A stretch of 64,000 nucleotides of DNA from Devosia ureilytica (GTDB lineage: Bacteria > Pseudomonadota > Alphaproteobacteria > Rhizobiales > Devosiaceae), in the NCBI RefSeq assembly GCF_024273195.1, contig NZ_JAMZCU010000004.1, positions 124,001-188,000 of the forward strand, written 5' to 3'. Shown here in pieces: positions 33,533 through 43,167 of the stretch (position 1 is its first letter; each line of letters opens with the position of its first letter). The notes under the pieces are model-generated. The model saw nothing but the letters and a program-made list of their open reading frames with translations. It did no database searches and had not been told where the DNA came from. The position numbers were made by a program, and so were the translations under genes.

Positions 33533-34753
33533 CTATTCCAGCACCCCTGCCGCCTTCAGCGCCGCCTTGTCGCTCTTGGCGCTCATTGCCGCCGTGCCGC
33601 GCTCCACCGCGTCCTTGATCATGCCGCGCGCCGCTTCGCTCAAATCGTCCCGACTGCGGACAAGCGTCTTGAGCCCCGCCACAAGGCGCAGCATCACCTC
33701 GATGCTTCCGGCCCCATCCCGCGCAATCGGGCGGAAGGCGTCGGCCATCAGGTCGTTGGGGTCGAGGGGGGAGACCAGCACTCGATCGTATTTCAGCTCG
33801 CCCTCGTCCTCGGGCCGCTCGACCAGCACGCGTACCAGCGTACCCACCACCGCAATGGCCGTCCCCGGATCATTGATGCCGGGCGACAGCGCCTTCCCGG
33901 CGATCTCGGCCAGCACGATCAGGCCAAAGCGTGGGTCGCTGTCAAAGGTCCGGGCTTTGCCCACCACGAAGGCACCAGCCAGCTTTTCGACCAGCGGCTC
34001 GTCGGTAGAGCCTTCCACAAGTGCCACCGGTCGATCAGGCGCAGCATAGGCGCCTGGTCGCGCCGTGATTGTCACCACCAGGTCGTTGTCCTCGGCCAGC
34101 TCCTGCAATCGAGCGATGTCGATATGCTGGACAAAGCCGATCTTGCGCGAGAATACAGGGTCACCCACCGCGCGTTCCTCCAGCGGCCGGCATTCCATAA
34201 GGCCTTGCCCCGGCACCGCTCGAAACGAGCGTTCAGCGGCCTCCCCCGCCCGCTCCACCGTCTCCCCGACGCGGCCAATGGCCGACATCTGGCCGATCCA
34301 GCGGATCAGCGCCGCAACCACCAGCATCACGACGCCCAGCGTCACAACGAACAGCAACAGTCGTCCGGCCTCGCTATAGATGCCGGCCGACAACCCAATG
34401 ATGCCAACAATGGAAAACAGAAACGCCCCGATAAACACCGAGATTGACGTCTGGGCGCTCCGGTCTCCCACGATCAGCGGAACTGCCCTTGGAGTGGTCT
34501 GCGATGAAGCGCTGGCCAACGCGCTGACAATGGTCGAAAGCGCAAACACCGCCACCGTAAGCAGGCTGGTCGCCAACACGGTCAGAATGGACTCAACCGC
34601 TTCGGAGGACAGTGTGAAGGGTAGGCTGTCCGGGATCAGCCGCGCCATCCCAAAGGCGACGACCAGCGTCAGGACGGCCATCAGCGAAAACGCCGCCGGC
34701 AGGAACCACATACGCTGGGCAATCTGCCGAAACTTGAACGCGATTTGACTCAT
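33533..34753 (-). CDS. DUF2254 membrane protein
   Basis: A 406-residue inner-membrane protein from ATG 34753 (GGGGGAGG 6 bases upstream; a longer start is possible but unsupported). Four hydrophobic segments occupy roughly residues 20-42, 60-85, 105-130 and 135-155. The large soluble C-terminal part includes GFVQHIDIARLQELAEDNDL, SPGINDPGTAIAVVGTLVRV and DLMADAFRPIARDGAGSIEV. The SPGINDPGTA block marks the DUF2254 family, whose function is unknown. Unlinked in function to the GTA as far as can be seen. Confidence 0.85.
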   Translation of the reverse strand: MSQIAFKFRQIAQRMWFLPAAFSLMAVLTLVVAFGMARLIPDSLPFTLSSEAVESILTVLATSLLTVAVFALSTIVSALASASSQTTPRAVPLIVGDRSAQTSISVFIGAFLFSIVGIIGLSAGIYSEAGRLLLFVVTLGVVMLVVAALIRWIGQMSAIGRVGETVERAGEAAERSFRAVPGQGLMECRPLEERAVGDPVFSRKIGFVQHIDIARLQELAEDNDLVVTITARPGAYAAPDRPVALVEGSTDEPLVEKLAGAFVVGKARTFDSDPRFGLIVLAEIAGKALSPGINDPGTAIAVVGTLVRVLVERPEDEGELKYDRVLVSPLDPNDLMADAFRPIARDGAGSIEVMLRLVAGLKTLVRSRDDLSEAARGMIKDAVERGTAAMSAKSDKAALKAAGVLE

Positions 34754-34835
34754 CGAACGCCTCCCCCGCACCGAACAAGCATTCTGGGCCGAAATAGTTG
34801 CCTAGGGCCAGCCCGCCAGGGGCCCGACGACGCGC

Positions 34836-36095
34836 TCAGGAGCCGAAAATCCGCCGTGCTTCCAACGCCAGCCCCAGGCCGACGCTGCCGAGTACATCGG
34901 TGCGAATGACCTCGGCATCCGGGAACAACGCCCTCAGCCGGTTTGCCACGGCGGGCACCAGCGTGGAGCCGCCGGTCAGGATCAGGCTGTCGACATCACC
35001 TGTCCCCACCCCTGCCAGCTGCACTGTTTCTGCAATGGTCCGCTCGAGCTTTGCGATGGACCCATCCAAGGCCGCGCCAAGATGGGTGATGCTCATCGCC
35101 GTCTCGATGGTCCGCTCGCGCACCGGGAACGAAAATGCCACGGTCTCCTCATCGGACAGCGCGATCTTGGCCGCCTCAACTGCGCCGATCAGCCGGTGCC
35201 CCAGCCGGTCCTCGACCAGCATGGCAAATGTCTCGACTTTCTCGGACTCGATTGCCTCGCGCATCGTGGACCGCAGGTCGCGAAGTGCCTTGGCGTCGTA
35301 AAGCCGGTTGATCCGGTGCCAGGTGGACAGGTCATTGTAAGGCGCCACCGGCAGGTGCCGCTTGCCGTCCAGCGTGCGGGACCCCAGGCCCAATTCGGGC
35401 ATGACCCGGCTCATCGCCAGCAGCCGGTCGAAATCGGTGCCGCCGATGTGGACACCCGCGGTAGCCAGAATATCGTCGCTGCGATCTCCGCGCCCGGCAC
35501 GCTCCGGCGATACCCGCACAAGCGAAAAGTCCGAGGTGCCGCCGCCCAGGTCAACGATCAGCGCCAGCTTTTCGCCCGACACCTGCCGCTCATAGTCCAG
35601 CGCCGCCGCAATTGGCTCGAACTGGAAGGCGATCTCGTCGAAACCCTGGGCGCGCACCGCCGCTTCCAATTGTCCCTGGGCGGCTTTGTCCGCCTCCATG
35701 TCGTCATCCACGAAATGCACCGGACGTCCCATGACCACCCGTGTCAGCCTCTGGCCCAGTTCGGCCTCGGCCCGTCGCTTGAGTTCGCCCACATAAGTGC
35801 CAATAATTTCGCCAAAGCCGAGGCGCCTGGCTTTGACGCGGGTCGTGTCCGCAAAGAGCGCCGTGCCCAGAACGCTCTTGAGTGAGCGCATCAGCCTCCC
35901 GTCGGCGCCGGTGACATATTCGGCCACGGCGGCCCGGCCATAGTGGATGCGGTCGTCCTCGAACCCGAAGAACAGCACGCTGGGCATGGTCTGCTGTCCG
36001 GCTTCGAGCGTCAGCAGCTGCGGCGCGCCATTGTCGCCCACCCGGCCAAGCGTGGAATTGGACGTGCCGAAGTCGAGGCCGCAGGAGAGGGTCAT
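34836..36095 (-). CDS. yegD: Hsp70-family protein, YegD type
   Basis: A 419-residue actin-like ATPase without the DnaK substrate-binding domain. Phosphate and adenosine motifs: CGLDFGTSNSTLGRV (phosphate 1), LIVDLGGGTSDFSLV (phosphate 2), LILTGGSTLVPAVANRLRAL (adenosine). The size and absence of a C-terminal lid match YegD proteins. The client is unknown. Preceded by 88 bp containing no evident gene. Confidence 0.88.
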   Translation of the reverse strand: MTLSCGLDFGTSNSTLGRVGDNGAPQLLTLEAGQQTMPSVLFFGFEDDRIHYGRAAVAEYVTGADGRLMRSLKSVLGTALFADTTRVKARRLGFGEIIGTYVGELKRRAEAELGQRLTRVVMGRPVHFVDDDMEADKAAQGQLEAAVRAQGFDEIAFQFEPIAAALDYERQVSGEKLALIVDLGGGTSDFSLVRVSPERAGRGDRSDDILATAGVHIGGTDFDRLLAMSRVMPELGLGSRTLDGKRHLPVAPYNDLSTWHRINRLYDAKALRDLRSTMREAIESEKVETFAMLVEDRLGHRLIGAVEAAKIALSDEETVAFSFPVRERTIETAMSITHLGAALDGSIAKLERTIAETVQLAGVGTGDVDSLILTGGSTLVPAVANRLRALFPDAEVIRTDVLGSVGLGLALEARRIFGS

Positions 36096-36183
36096 GGAGG
36101 CCGTCCATTGTCGGGGACAAGCGCGTCGATACGCGCGGGGACGGCTCTCTTAGTTTGTGTGGACGATCAAGGCAACCGCCCGA

Positions 36184-36822
36184 TCAGGCGGCCTTACGCT
36201 GCCGCTCATTGCGTCCACGCAGGTCGATCACTTCGAGCCTGGCAAGACCACGCCGCTGCGCCTTCTTGACGGCTTGGCTGGCGGCGTCCAGCACGGCCCG
36301 GTCGAGGTTGCCCTGCGGGTTGGCCACGGCAATGCCGGTGCTCAGCGTCACCTGGCCCGCGTGGCTCTCCCGATTGGCGAGCCCCTCGCGCCGCACCGCC
36401 ACTGCGATACGGCTGGCAAGGTCCCGGGCCATCAGCGCCGGCATATCGGGCAAGACGAGCAGGAAGCCCGACTGGCCATTGCGCAGGCACCGGTCCGTCT
36501 CACGCGGCAGAAGCGCCGTGATCGTGCCTTCGAGGGTTTCAAGACTGTCCTCGACAGCGTCACGGCCATAGGCGGCGAAATATTCGGCATAGCCGTCCAT
36601 TTCGAGCGACACCACGCAGAGCGACACATTGCGCTCGGCCGCGTGGGTCCAGCTGCGCCGCATTTCCTCGTCGATCCGCTGCGCGAGGCGCGATTTCTTG
36701 TTGGGATTGCGGGCAATGGCGGCCTGACCATAAGCGGGCACATGCGCATCGGCGCCACGTCCCAGCGCGCCTCGAATGCGCGCCCAAAGGCCATCATTGC
36801 CGCTCGCAGTCACTTTGTTCAT
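36184..36822 (-). CDS. GGDEF-fold protein with degenerate active site
   Basis: A 212-residue soluble protein from ATG 36822. The fold is visible from VSLCVVSLEMDGYAEYFAAY through LSTGIAVANPQGNLDRAVLD and AVKKAQRRGLARLEVIDLRG. The signature position reads RNGQSGFLLVLPD, so GG(D/E)EF is replaced by GQSGF, and catalysis of c-di-GMP synthesis is unlikely. It may be a GTP/c-di-GMP effector or regulator. No sensory domain is attached. A longer reading to 36867 lacks a good ribosome-binding site. Confidence 0.75.
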   Translation of the reverse strand: MNKVTASGNDGLWARIRGALGRGADAHVPAYGQAAIARNPNKKSRLAQRIDEEMRRSWTHAAERNVSLCVVSLEMDGYAEYFAAYGRDAVEDSLETLEGTITALLPRETDRCLRNGQSGFLLVLPDMPALMARDLASRIAVAVRREGLANRESHAGQVTLSTGIAVANPQGNLDRAVLDAASQAVKKAQRRGLARLEVIDLRGRNERQRKAA

Positions 36823-36897
36823 CAAGCCTGTCCTGGGCCACGTCCCGGTGCAGGCATCAAGCCACATTCATGGTTAACAGGAGGTAAGCAATTCAAT

Positions 36898-37353
36898 TCA
36901 TAGGACTTCCGGCGGCTCATACTCGGGCCAGTCCACCGCGTGTTCTTCCCAGGTCTCAGGATCAACCTCGGTTTCAAGGAAGGTCCGGCCCTTTACCGAG
37001 ACGCCCACGTCGACCACCGTGTTGGGGTCCCCCGAAACCAACGGATGCCACCAGGCCAGGCCCTTGCCCTCGGCCATGCGCCGGTAGGCGCAGGTCACCG
37101 GGATCCATGGAATTTCGCGCACATTGTCTATCGTGAGCTTGATGCAGTCGGGCACCTTGGTCTGCCGGTTGGGATAATCGGTGCAGGCGCAGGTATCACC
37201 GTCCAGCAGCTGGCAACGCACATCCGAGGTGATCAGCGTGCCGGTATCCTCGTCCTCGAGCTTGATCAGGCAACAGCGCCCACAGCCGTCACAGAGCGCT
37301 TCCCACTCTGCGGTCGACATTTGTTCGAGCGTTTTTTCTTCCCAGAATGCCAT
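36898..37353 (-). CDS. YcgN family (UPF0260) cysteine-cluster protein
   Basis: A 151-residue protein from ATG 37353: cysteines in [19 protein letters not shown], then [18 protein letters not shown] and PDCIKLT, matching UPF0260, which is thought to bind zinc or iron. The C-terminal part contains [20 protein letters not shown] and [11 protein letters not shown]. Divergent from PBP1A across 135 bp; the open frame further upstream runs into that intergenic region and is not used. Function unknown beyond metal binding. Confidence 0.87.
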   Translation of the reverse strand: MAFWEEKTLEQMSTAEWEALCDGCGRCCLIKLEDEDTGTLITSDVRCQLLDGDTCACTDYPNRQTKVPDCIKLTIDNVREIPWIPVTCAYRRMAEGKGLAWWHPLVSGDPNTVVDVGVSVKGRTFLETEVDPETWEEHAVDWPEYEPPEVL

Positions 37354-37488
37354 CTTTACCGAATGCTGTTCATGTTGTTGCCGGTTTGCGCTTGCGGGCC
37401 GATCATTGCAATCATATTCCAGCGATTGTGTTGCCTTGTCCGGGTTTTGCGGACAACTCTCCCCCGAGTGGGGACGTCGGGGTTCACT

Positions 37489-39651
37489 GTGCAGGATCCG
37501 TTTTACACCAAGGAAAAGAAGCGCCGGCCCAAGGGCAGTATGCTGGCGGCTGACGCATGGCTTGATTCGTCCCTCTATGAGTTCTGGCACGCGCTTGGCC
37601 GGGGCTACACGCGCTACCAGGACTTTATGTCACGATTCCACGTGACGGGGATAAAGCGCTTCCTTGTCGAAATTCTCAGCGACGCCTTTACCTTCGGTGC
37701 CATCGGCTGCGTCCTGATGACGGCGCTGGCCTTGCCCGCTTTCGACATCATCGATCGCGGCGCCTTCAACAAGGCCGAGGATTATTCGGTGGTGTTCCTC
37801 GACCGCTTCGGCACGGAGATCGGGCGCCGCGGCATCCGCTCGGATGACAGCGTGGCCCTCGACCAGATGCCGGACTATCTGATCAAGGCGACCCTCGCCA
37901 CCGAGGACCGGCGGTTCTATGAGCATTTCGGCATAGATGTGGTTGGCACGCTGCGCGCCCTCGCCAGCAATGCGCAGGGCGAGCGCGGCACCCAGGGCGG
38001 CTCGTCCATCACCCAGCAGCTGGCGAAAAACCTCTTCCTCTCGTCCGAGCGCACCATCGAGCGCAAGATCGTCGAGGCCTTCCTCTCGGTCTGGCTGGAG
38101 TGGAACTACTCCAAGGACCAGATCCTCAAGCTCTATTTCGACCGCGCCTATATGGGCGGCGGCAATTACGGCGTTACCGCGGCCTCCGAATTCTATTTCG
38201 GCAAGCGCGTGCAGGACATCAACCTCGCCGAAGCCGCCATGCTGGCCGGCATGTTCAAGGCGCCGGGCAATTATGCCCCCCATGTCGACCTGGCAGCCGC
38301 CCGTGGCCGTGCCAATCTGGTGCTGACCAATCTGGTCGCCTCGGGCTTCCTCACCGAAGGTCAGGTTACCGCTGCCCGGCGCCATCCGGCCGCTTCCATC
38401 GACCGTACCAACGATATCAATTCCCCCAATTATTTCCTCGACTGGGCCTTCGAGGAGGCCAAGACCCTGATCGAGGCCAACAATGCACCGGGGAACAATT
38501 TCGTCGTACGCACCACCATCGACACCACCCTGCAGGCCTATGCCGAGGAGGCGATCACCTCGGTTATCCGCGAACAGGGCGAACAATATCGCGTCGAACA
38601 GGGCGCCATGGTCGTCACCGACACCCAGGGGGCCATCCGCGCCATGGTGGGGGGCACCGACTACGCCAAGAGCCAGTTCAACCGCGCCATTGTGTCCAAT
38701 CGCCAGCCGGGCTCATCCTACAAGCCCTTCGTTTATGCAGAGGCTTTCGAGCAGCTTGGCCTGACGCCCAATGACACGATCTCGGACCGGCCCGTGTGCA
38801 TCGGCAATTGGTGCCCGCAGAATTATGGCCGCTCCTATCGCGGGCAGACCACGCTGCTCGCCGCCTTTGCGGCCTCGATCAACACCGTTCCGGTGACCCT
38901 TTCCATCAAGACCGGGCGCGAGCCGATTGCCCAGCTCAGCTACCGCATGGGCCTGCGGCAGGAATACGATGTGACGCGCTCGCTGGCCCTTGGCGTTGCC
39001 CCGGTGTCGGTGATCGACATGACCAGCTCCTATGCGGTCTTCGCCAATCACGGCTACAAGACACCGGCCTATGGTCTCACCCGCATGACCACGCTCAATG
39101 ACCAGCTGGTCTGGGAGATCGACCCGGACGCCCCGCGCGAAAGGGTTCTCAGCGAACAGACCGTCGCCAATATGAACCTCATGATGCGCACCGTGGTTAC
39201 TGGAGGCACCGGTCGCCGGGCAGACATCGAAGGTGTGCCCACGCTGGGCAAGACTGGCACCACCACGTCCTATCGCGACGCCTGGTTCTGCGGCTTCACC
39301 GGCAATTATGTCGCCGCCGTCTGGTTCGGTAACGATGACTACCGCACCACCAACAACCTGACCGGCGGCACGCTCCCGACCATCGCCTGGCAGAAATTCA
39401 TGGCCTATGCCCACACCAATGTGGAAGTGCTGCCGGTGTTCGGGGTCGATTTCGTGCCGTCACAGGCCATTATCGCCGATGCAGACCTCGAAAATGTCGA
39501 AGAGGTCATCGAACGTCCGCCCAGCCTCAAGCCGGCCGCCGCGCGCAAACTGCTCGATCTGGTGGACCGGCTCGAAGCCACGCTCGATAACGCGACGCCG
39601 CCCGGGGACACGGCGAGCGCTACTGCTTCGGGCGGTGCCGGACAACTTTAG
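37489..39651 (+). CDS. Class A penicillin-binding protein (PBP1A type)
   Basis: A 720-residue bifunctional peptidoglycan synthase. Membrane anchor about residues 67-87; glycosyltransferase GT51 motifs [12 protein letters not shown] (Glu139), [14 protein letters not shown] and [13 protein letters not shown]. Transpeptidase motifs are SSYK (Ser409), SIN (463-465) and KTG (588-590). I chose the GTG at 37489 ([13 protein letters not shown], typical basic cytoplasmic start); ATG 37540 is the alternative. The open frame further upstream lies opposite ycgN and is not coding. It polymerises and cross-links glycan strands at the inner membrane. Confidence 0.9.
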   Translation: MQDPFYTKEKKRRPKGSMLAADAWLDSSLYEFWHALGRGYTRYQDFMSRFHVTGIKRFLVEILSDAFTFGAIGCVLMTALALPAFDIIDRGAFNKAEDYSVVFLDRFGTEIGRRGIRSDDSVALDQMPDYLIKATLATEDRRFYEHFGIDVVGTLRALASNAQGERGTQGGSSITQQLAKNLFLSSERTIERKIVEAFLSVWLEWNYSKDQILKLYFDRAYMGGGNYGVTAASEFYFGKRVQDINLAEAAMLAGMFKAPGNYAPHVDLAAARGRANLVLTNLVASGFLTEGQVTAARRHPAASIDRTNDINSPNYFLDWAFEEAKTLIEANNAPGNNFVVRTTIDTTLQAYAEEAITSVIREQGEQYRVEQGAMVVTDTQGAIRAMVGGTDYAKSQFNRAIVSNRQPGSSYKPFVYAEAFEQLGLTPNDTISDRPVCIGNWCPQNYGRSYRGQTTLLAAFAASINTVPVTLSIKTGREPIAQLSYRMGLRQEYDVTRSLALGVAPVSVIDMTSSYAVFANHGYKTPAYGLTRMTTLNDQLVWEIDPDAPRERVLSEQTVANMNLMMRTVVTGGTGRRADIEGVPTLGKTGTTTSYRDAWFCGFTGNYVAAVWFGNDDYRTTNNLTGGTLPTIAWQKFMAYAHTNVEVLPVFGVDFVPSQAIIADADLENVEEVIERPPSLKPAAARKLLDLVDRLEATLDNATPPGDTASATASGGAGQL

Positions 39652-39690
39652 GACCAATTCAGCTCAGGTTCAGCCGAAAATGTCGGTTTC

Positions 39691-39739
39691 GAGAACCGGA
39701 GCGCAGCGTACATTTGGGCACCTGCGCACCGAAGTGCAG
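39691..39739. repeat. Repeat family B, copy 3 (degenerate)
   Basis: GAGAACCGGAGCGCAGCGTA at 39691-39710 and a weaker second unit GCACCTGCGCACCGAAGTGC to 39737 share the CACCGGAGCGCAG core of the copies near the capsid and gp11 genes. It lies in the 252-bp region between PBP1A and the DUF1214 gene, which otherwise shows no gene. Confidence 0.5.
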
Positions 39740-39903
39740 AAAACTGCCCTTTGCAGGGCAGCATCAGTTGATTGTGGATGGGGCATGGTCGTATCCACCC
39801 CCGGAAACACCTTCCGCCCTGCTCTCACCATTGCTACAAGCCTAACCTACTCGTAACGCTGGCGGACCGGCCATCCCATGCCCCAATTGCAGAGAAGCTG
39901 AGC

Positions 39904-40479
39904 GTGCGTTTTGTCCTGCGACTGTTGATGAGCATCGCCGTGGCCCTCTCGGTCGGGTTTGGTCTCAGCTACTATGCCCTCACCGACGGGCGCCTGTTTG
40001 GGGCCGTGTCCCTGGGGCCCTGGACGACCTGGCCCGACATCGGCTCGCCCGCCCCCAACCCCTATAGTAACGGTCACATCACCCGCGCTGCGGCCCTGCA
40101 CCTGGGACGCAGCGAGGGCCTGCAATTTGTTGCGACGACCGACAGCGACGGTGACGCGCTCGACCTCGGATGCACCTATCGCCTGGACGGCCATGTCCCC
40201 GTATCGACCTTCTGGACCCTGGCCGCCGTCGATGCCAATTGGGTCAACCTGGCGGCGCCCGGCACAGACGCCGCCCTGCGCTCAAGCGAAATCATCCGTC
40301 AATCCGACGGCGCACTGGCTATTCATGTCGGCACGCAATTGCGGCCGGACACCTGGCTGGAACTCAATGGCAGCGGCCCGTTCAGCCTGGTGCTGACGCT
40401 ATATGACACCACCGCCTTATCAAGCTTTGCCTCCTCGGATGTCACCATGCCCTCCATCACTCTGGAGGACTGCGCATGA
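39904..40479 (+). CDS. DUF1214 domain protein
   Basis: A 191-residue protein from GTG 39904. One N-terminal membrane segment (RLLMSIAVALSVGFGLSYYA), then an extracytoplasmic domain with WTTWPDIGSPAPNPYSNGHI and FWTLAAVDANWVNLAAPGTD, typical of short rhizobial DUF1214 proteins. The next gene, DUF1254, overlaps by 4 bp, and the two domains are fused in some other bacteria, so they probably act together. No catalytic residues are evident. Confidence 0.75.
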   Translation: MRFVLRLLMSIAVALSVGFGLSYYALTDGRLFGAVSLGPWTTWPDIGSPAPNPYSNGHITRAAALHLGRSEGLQFVATTDSDGDALDLGCTYRLDGHVPVSTFWTLAAVDANWVNLAAPGTDAALRSSEIIRQSDGALAIHVGTQLRPDTWLELNGSGPFSLVLTLYDTTALSSFASSDVTMPSITLEDCA

Positions 40480-41024
40480 CCCGCACTCTGCTGTGGTTGA
40501 TCGGTGGCCTGCTGCTCGGCGGCATCATCCATTTGGCCACCATTCTGACGCTGCCGCTGCTTGCCGAGGAAACCACCTGGACACGCGTCGCGTCGCTGGA
40601 TGCCGAGAACCGCATCGTGGTCCTTCCCCCCATCGCGCCGGGTGAACCGAACCCCCTCAGGCTCGACCCTGAACTGAGCTATGGCATCTGCCAACTCGAT
40701 CTTTCCCAGGGCCCAGCCTACCTCAGCGGTGTCCTGCCCGACGCCTTCTGGTCGGTCGCCCTCTTCAACCAGGCAGGCGTCGTCACCTATTCGACCACCA
40801 ATCGTGACGGTATCGGCCAAACGGTCGAACTGGGCATTTTCAATGCCGCCCAGACGCGCCTTCTGGCCCAGCAACAAATCGACATTGCCGAAGGTCTGCT
40901 GGTCGTTGAATCGCGCACCGACCAGCTCTTCGTTCTGGTGCGTCTCGCGGCACCACACCAGGCCATGCGCGCCCGCTTCGAGGCCGAACTGTCCGAGATC
41001 AGCTGCGGCCCGAGGGAGGGCTAA
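40476..41024 (+). CDS. DUF1254 domain membrane-anchored protein
   Basis: A 182-residue protein with an N-terminal membrane segment (LLWLIGGLLLGGIIHLATIL) and a soluble domain containing LPDAFWSVALFNQAGVVTYS and LLVVESRTDQLFVLVRLAAP, as in short DUF1254 family members. It overlaps the DUF1214 gene (ATGA). The order DUF1214-DUF1254-Nudix is consistent with one transcript. Confidence 0.72.
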   Translation: MTRTLLWLIGGLLLGGIIHLATILTLPLLAEETTWTRVASLDAENRIVVLPPIAPGEPNPLRLDPELSYGICQLDLSQGPAYLSGVLPDAFWSVALFNQAGVVTYSTTNRDGIGQTVELGIFNAAQTRLLAQQQIDIAEGLLVVESRTDQLFVLVRLAAPHQAMRARFEAELSEISCGPREG

Positions 41025-41025
41025 C

Positions 41026-41598
41026 ATGAGCCCGGACACTTTCGACGCCGCCCTCGCTGAAACCGTCCGTCGCTACCTCGCCGAGGTTGCAGAGCCGCGC
41101 GAGCATCTGTCCCTCCTGCGCTGGCAAATCGAACAAGGCCACCGCCTCGACCAGCGCACCACTTTTCCGGGGCATCTCACCACGAGCGCTGTGGTGCTTT
41201 CACCCGACCATTGCCAGACGCTGCTGATCGATCATGTCACCATTGGCCGCTGGCTGCAGCCCGGCGGACACTACGAGCCCGTCAGCCACTTCCACCTCTC
41301 CGCCAAGCGTGAAGCCGTGGAGGAAACGGCGGTGACCGGCCTCGCACTCCACCCCTGGCACCAGGGTGGCGACCTGCCCTTCGTTATCGATAGCCATGAC
41401 GTGCCTGGCAAACCGTCCCGCAACGAGCCACCGCATGTCCATCACGATCTGCAATATCTGTTTATCGCTGATCCGGCCCGGCCGCTTGTTCCGCAGCTCG
41501 ATGAAGTCCACGCCGCGCAATGGCGCGATGTGGCCATGCTGGCCGAGTTCGCACCCAAAGTTCTGGCGAGGCTCCAGTCGGTGGCGCCGCCGGGCTAA
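41026..41598 (+). CDS. Nudix hydrolase
   Basis: A 190-residue hydrolase. The Nudix box is visible as GGHYEPVSHFHLSAKREAVE followed by ETAVTG (REAVEE core). The N-terminal helix lies at residues 1-40; PHVHHDLQYLFIAD follows the box as a typical core strand. It likely cleaves a nucleoside diphosphate derivative; the substrate is unknown. GGGAGG is 5 bases before the ATG, 1 bp after the DUF1254 stop. Confidence 0.88.
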   Translation: MSPDTFDAALAETVRRYLAEVAEPREHLSLLRWQIEQGHRLDQRTTFPGHLTTSAVVLSPDHCQTLLIDHVTIGRWLQPGGHYEPVSHFHLSAKREAVEETAVTGLALHPWHQGGDLPFVIDSHDVPGKPSRNEPPHVHHDLQYLFIADPARPLVPQLDEVHAAQWRDVAMLAEFAPKVLARLQSVAPPG

Positions 41599-42338
41599 CT
41601 GGCCTTGAGGTCGAGGAACGGCCGCATTGCTGCAGCATGCATTCCGGCAAATTCCAGCCGCCTGATCCATTGCAGCGCCTCCTGGTCGCCACCGTCTGTT
41701 TCGGCGCCGAACTCGTCGATGGTCCGGTAGAACAGCGCTTCGGACTGCGCATAGCCGAGCCGCAACCCGGCCCGACGCGCCAGCAGCGGCCATTCGACGT
41801 CGCTGGCCAGCGTATCCACACGGCTTTGTGCGACAATCAGCCGGACTGCTGCCGGAGACAGGCGGCGGATGGCGAACATCAGGTCCCAATGATCCCCGGT
41901 CAGCAGCGCATGGGTGTGATTGACCCAATGTTCGGTTTCGCGCAGGCGCCGCGGTTCAGTGGAAAAGGCACGGTCCGAGCGCCCCACGACCAGCATATCC
42001 GCCCCTGGCTCCGCGCCGATCACGCGCCTGAGGTCATCGAGGCCAAACTCCACCCAGCGCAGCAAATGATCAAAATCGGCGTAGAGTACGGGCCGGCTAT
42101 CGCCGGCCAGCGCCACGGCATCGCGGCGAAACCTGCCGATATTGGCTTCGTTGGCTTCGTGCATCATGGTTTTGGCGCCAAGCGCCGCAGCCGCCTCGAC
42201 CACGTCGGGCAGTGTTGCATCGGAAATATTGAGGGCTATTGCGGAAAACGCGTCGCGCAGATGTGGCGCCAACCGCTCTATCGCCTCCGCCAGGCGCCCC
42301 ACCGGATCATGCAGCGTCGCCCCAAGCACCACGTCCAT
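41595..42338 (-). CDS. Conserved hypothetical, glycosyltransferase-like fold
   Basis: A 247-residue soluble protein. The order AIALNISDATLPDVVEAAAA, then SRPVLYADFDHLLRWVEFG and PGADMLVVGRSDRAF recalls the nucleotide-sugar-binding half of GT-A enzymes, with ADFD in place of a DXD motif. Substrate and pathway are not visible. It converges with the Nudix gene with a 4-bp overlap, so both stop codons share sequence. Confidence 0.55.
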   Translation of the reverse strand: MDVVLGATLHDPVGRLAEAIERLAPHLRDAFSAIALNISDATLPDVVEAAAALGAKTMMHEANEANIGRFRRDAVALAGDSRPVLYADFDHLLRWVEFGLDDLRRVIGAEPGADMLVVGRSDRAFSTEPRRLRETEHWVNHTHALLTGDHWDLMFAIRRLSPAAVRLIVAQSRVDTLASDVEWPLLARRAGLRLGYAQSEALFYRTIDEFGAETDGGDQEALQWIRRLEFAGMHAAAMRPFLDLKAS

Positions 42339-42402
42339 CGTCTCGCTTCCCCCTCAGGCACCCCTCATTCTGGCAAGAAATAGGGGTCGGCGGGCAAAAG
42401 TC

Positions 42403-43095
42403 CTAGCCCTCGGGCGGCAGCAGCGCATCGACGAAGCCGGGCTCGACAAACTGGATGCTGCCATCCGGCAGACCAAGAATGCGGTCGATGATCACGCCCT
42501 GGAAGACCAGCGCGCGCTCAAGCGCCGCATTGGCTGCAGCACGGTCCGCCTGGTCCCTCGCCGCAACGGCCTTGGCCACAGTGTCGTGTGACATGCTTCC
42601 GAGTGACAGGATGGCCTGGGCCGCGATCCGCGCGTCGGGCACATCAAAGCTGCCGTCTTGCCGACCGGCCTCGATGATGGCCTCGAACAGGGGCAGAACG
42701 GTCGTGATATTGGCCCGGTTGATCCGGTCATAGAGCGAGATGTTTTCTGGCCTCAGCAGGGTCTCGAAGGCGGCGATGATGCCGCTGGCCTGTTCTCGCT
42801 TGAACCGGCGCATGGACCGAAGACTCTGATCGAGCTGCTCGAATGCTGTAAGTCCGGGGCGAGCCAACACTTCTTCGATGACCTTGACCGATACGGCTGC
42901 GAGCCGAACGTTGATCGCCTCAAGCACATCCTCCTTGGCCGAGAAATGGTGGTAAAATCCACCCTTGGATACACCCGCCGCGGCCATCAGATCCTGTACC
43001 GTCGTACGGTCATACCCCTTCTCGAAAAACAACGCCTGCGCGTGATCGAGAATTTGTTCTCGCCGCTCTTCCGCGCTGAGATAAGCCCGCGCCAA
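42403..43095 (-). CDS. TetR-family repressor of the adjacent exporter
   Basis: A 230-residue regulator from TTG 43095, chosen because AGGGG lies 7 bases before it and homologous alignment begins here; the frame runs open across the divergent gene but that part is antisense shadow. N-terminal HTH: REQILDHAQALFFEKGYDRT, TVQDLMAAAGVSKGGFYHHF. The ligand domain is helical. It is divergent from an ABC exporter operon and a 13-bp palindrome in between is its likely operator; drugs exported may act as inducers. Confidence 0.88.
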   Translation of the reverse strand: MARAYLSAEERREQILDHAQALFFEKGYDRTTVQDLMAAAGVSKGGFYHHFSAKEDVLEAINVRLAAVSVKVIEEVLARPGLTAFEQLDQSLRSMRRFKREQASGIIAAFETLLRPENISLYDRINRANITTVLPLFEAIIEAGRQDGSFDVPDARIAAQAILSLGSMSHDTVAKAVAARDQADRAAANAALERALVFQGVIIDRILGLPDGSIQFVEPGFVDALLPPEG

Positions 43096-43106
43096 TTCAA
43101 TTCCCC

Positions 43107-43136
43107 TTGCAAACCGACCGTCGGTCTGTTTATGCT
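43107..43136 (+). promoter_or_regulatory. Promoter with embedded TetR operator
   Basis: TTGCAA (-35, 43107-43112), spacer, TATGCT (-10, 43131-43136). The spacer contains the perfect palindrome ACCGACCGTCGGT (43113-43125), placed where a bound repressor would block RNA polymerase. It lies 32 bp before the exporter start codon. Confidence 0.55.
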
Positions 43137-43167
43137 GCGCAGCGCTGGACAAGTCAAGGAGCCGTTC

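Noticed and set aside
36940..37488. Upstream extension of the PBP1A frame
   Set aside because: Opposite ycgN and without resemblance to PBP N-termini; GTG 37489 gives a typical start.
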